Shown in pieces: positions 63,733-64,000 of a stretch of 64,000 nucleotides of DNA (the stretch's first letter is position 1; each line of letters opens with the position of its first letter). Source of the DNA: Herbinix sp. (GTDB lineage: Bacteria > Bacillota > Clostridia > Lachnospirales > Lachnospiraceae); contig JARBTJ010000002.1 of NCBI GenBank assembly GCA_029240245.1, forward strand, positions 1 through 64,000, written 5' to 3'. Below the pieces are notes generated by a model. That model searched no databases. It saw only the letters and a program-made list of their open reading frames with translations, and had not been told where the DNA came from. Both the position numbers and the translations under genes were made by a program.

Positions 63733-64000
63733 CTATTTCTTCAGTATACTGTTAATGGATGAGAACTTTGTTCTCATTGCAGCCATAACATCCTCCTTAG
63801 CATGATCCGCATTTGAGGATTCAGACGCGCTCTCCGGTTTATTCGGTTGTTCTTCGTGTCGGTTTTCGCTTCCGGCACCGGCTTCAGCTTCTGTCCCGTC
63901 TCCGTTTTTTCCACTGCTTTCGCTTCCTACGCCGGCATCTGTTTCTTCATCGGTAACGGCCTCCTCTGTACCGGATTTCTTCTTCAACCCTTCATTAAGA
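63733..64000 (-). CDS. C-terminal end of a gene running off the window
   Basis: The frame is open to the window edge (LNEGLKKKSGTEEAV...). The visible part is a low-complexity acidic, Gly/Ser/Glu-rich segment ending MAAMRTKFSSINSILKK. A TTG at 63987 is not a convincing start. It is therefore treated as a tail of a longer protein. It ends 16 bp before the Rossmann/RyR gene, so it is probably in the same operon. Confidence 0.6.
   Translation of the reverse strand, partial: LNEGLKKKSGTEEAVTDEETDAGVGSESSGKNGDGTEAEAGAGSENRHEEQPNKPESASESSNADHAKEDVMAAMRTKFSSINSILKK

Overview
Organism and overall picture. The window is low-GC Firmicute DNA, most likely a spore-forming anaerobe of the Clostridia (Lachnospiraceae-like). 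The evidence is AGGAGG ribosome binding sites, TTGACA/TATAAT promoters with 17-bp spacers, the rpmG-secE-nusG-rplKA-L10 leader-rplJL-rpoBC cluster, a complete rnfCDGEAB operon, and a sporulation regulator gene (spoIIID). No tRNA, rRNA or CRISPR array was seen.

Layout. 1-27.3 kb is ordinary chromosome. It holds a phosphoglucomutase, the RNA polymerase/ribosomal protein block, a secreted subtilisin-like protease, an AraC-type regulator, a FliD-like protein, a LacI-type regulator, and the Rnf ferredoxin:NAD+ oxidoreductase behind a near-consensus promoter. From 60.5 kb to the window end the chromosome resumes, with a YbjN-like protein, a membrane Rossmann/RyR-domain protein and the end of a third gene.

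Central result. Between these arms a 33.2-kb element (about 27,312-60,561) splits spoIIID, the gene for a mother-cell sporulation transcription factor. Codons 1-38 (60,556-60,669, minus strand) lie beyond one end and codons 39-86 (27,169-27,312) beyond the other. Joining them through the shared 7-bp core GTACATA restores an uninterrupted 86-codon SpoIIID. A large serine recombinase (27,311-28,981) abuts the junction, and its stop codon is completed by the first chromosomal base. The element termini carry 13-14 bp arms (AACCGACACAGAT / ATCTGTGTCGGTT) that would flank the core symmetrically in the excised circle, as expected for a serine-integrase attP. The layout matches the skin element in sigK of Bacillus subtilis, but in spoIIID.

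Element cargo. There are no recognisable phage structural or conjugation genes. The cargo is: the recombinase and a small neighbour gene; an HTH-DNA methyltransferase; a 1.4-kb non-coding stretch of degenerate repeats; an XRE regulator with a 891-residue HNH-like protein; a block of secreted or anchored surface proteins (lipoprotein, BspA-like leucine-rich protein, transglutaminase-like protein); several excisionase-like HTH proteins; an HNH nuclease; small unknown genes preceded by a covarying leader hairpin; a probable type II restriction-modification pair; a resolvase; a zinc metalloprotease; a GIY-YIG nuclease; and a possible HEPN protein.

How it may work together (inference). While the element is in place SpoIIID ends inside its helix-turn-helix, so late mother-cell gene expression would depend on precise excision in that terminally differentiating cell. 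The germ line would keep the element and its restriction and defence-like cargo.
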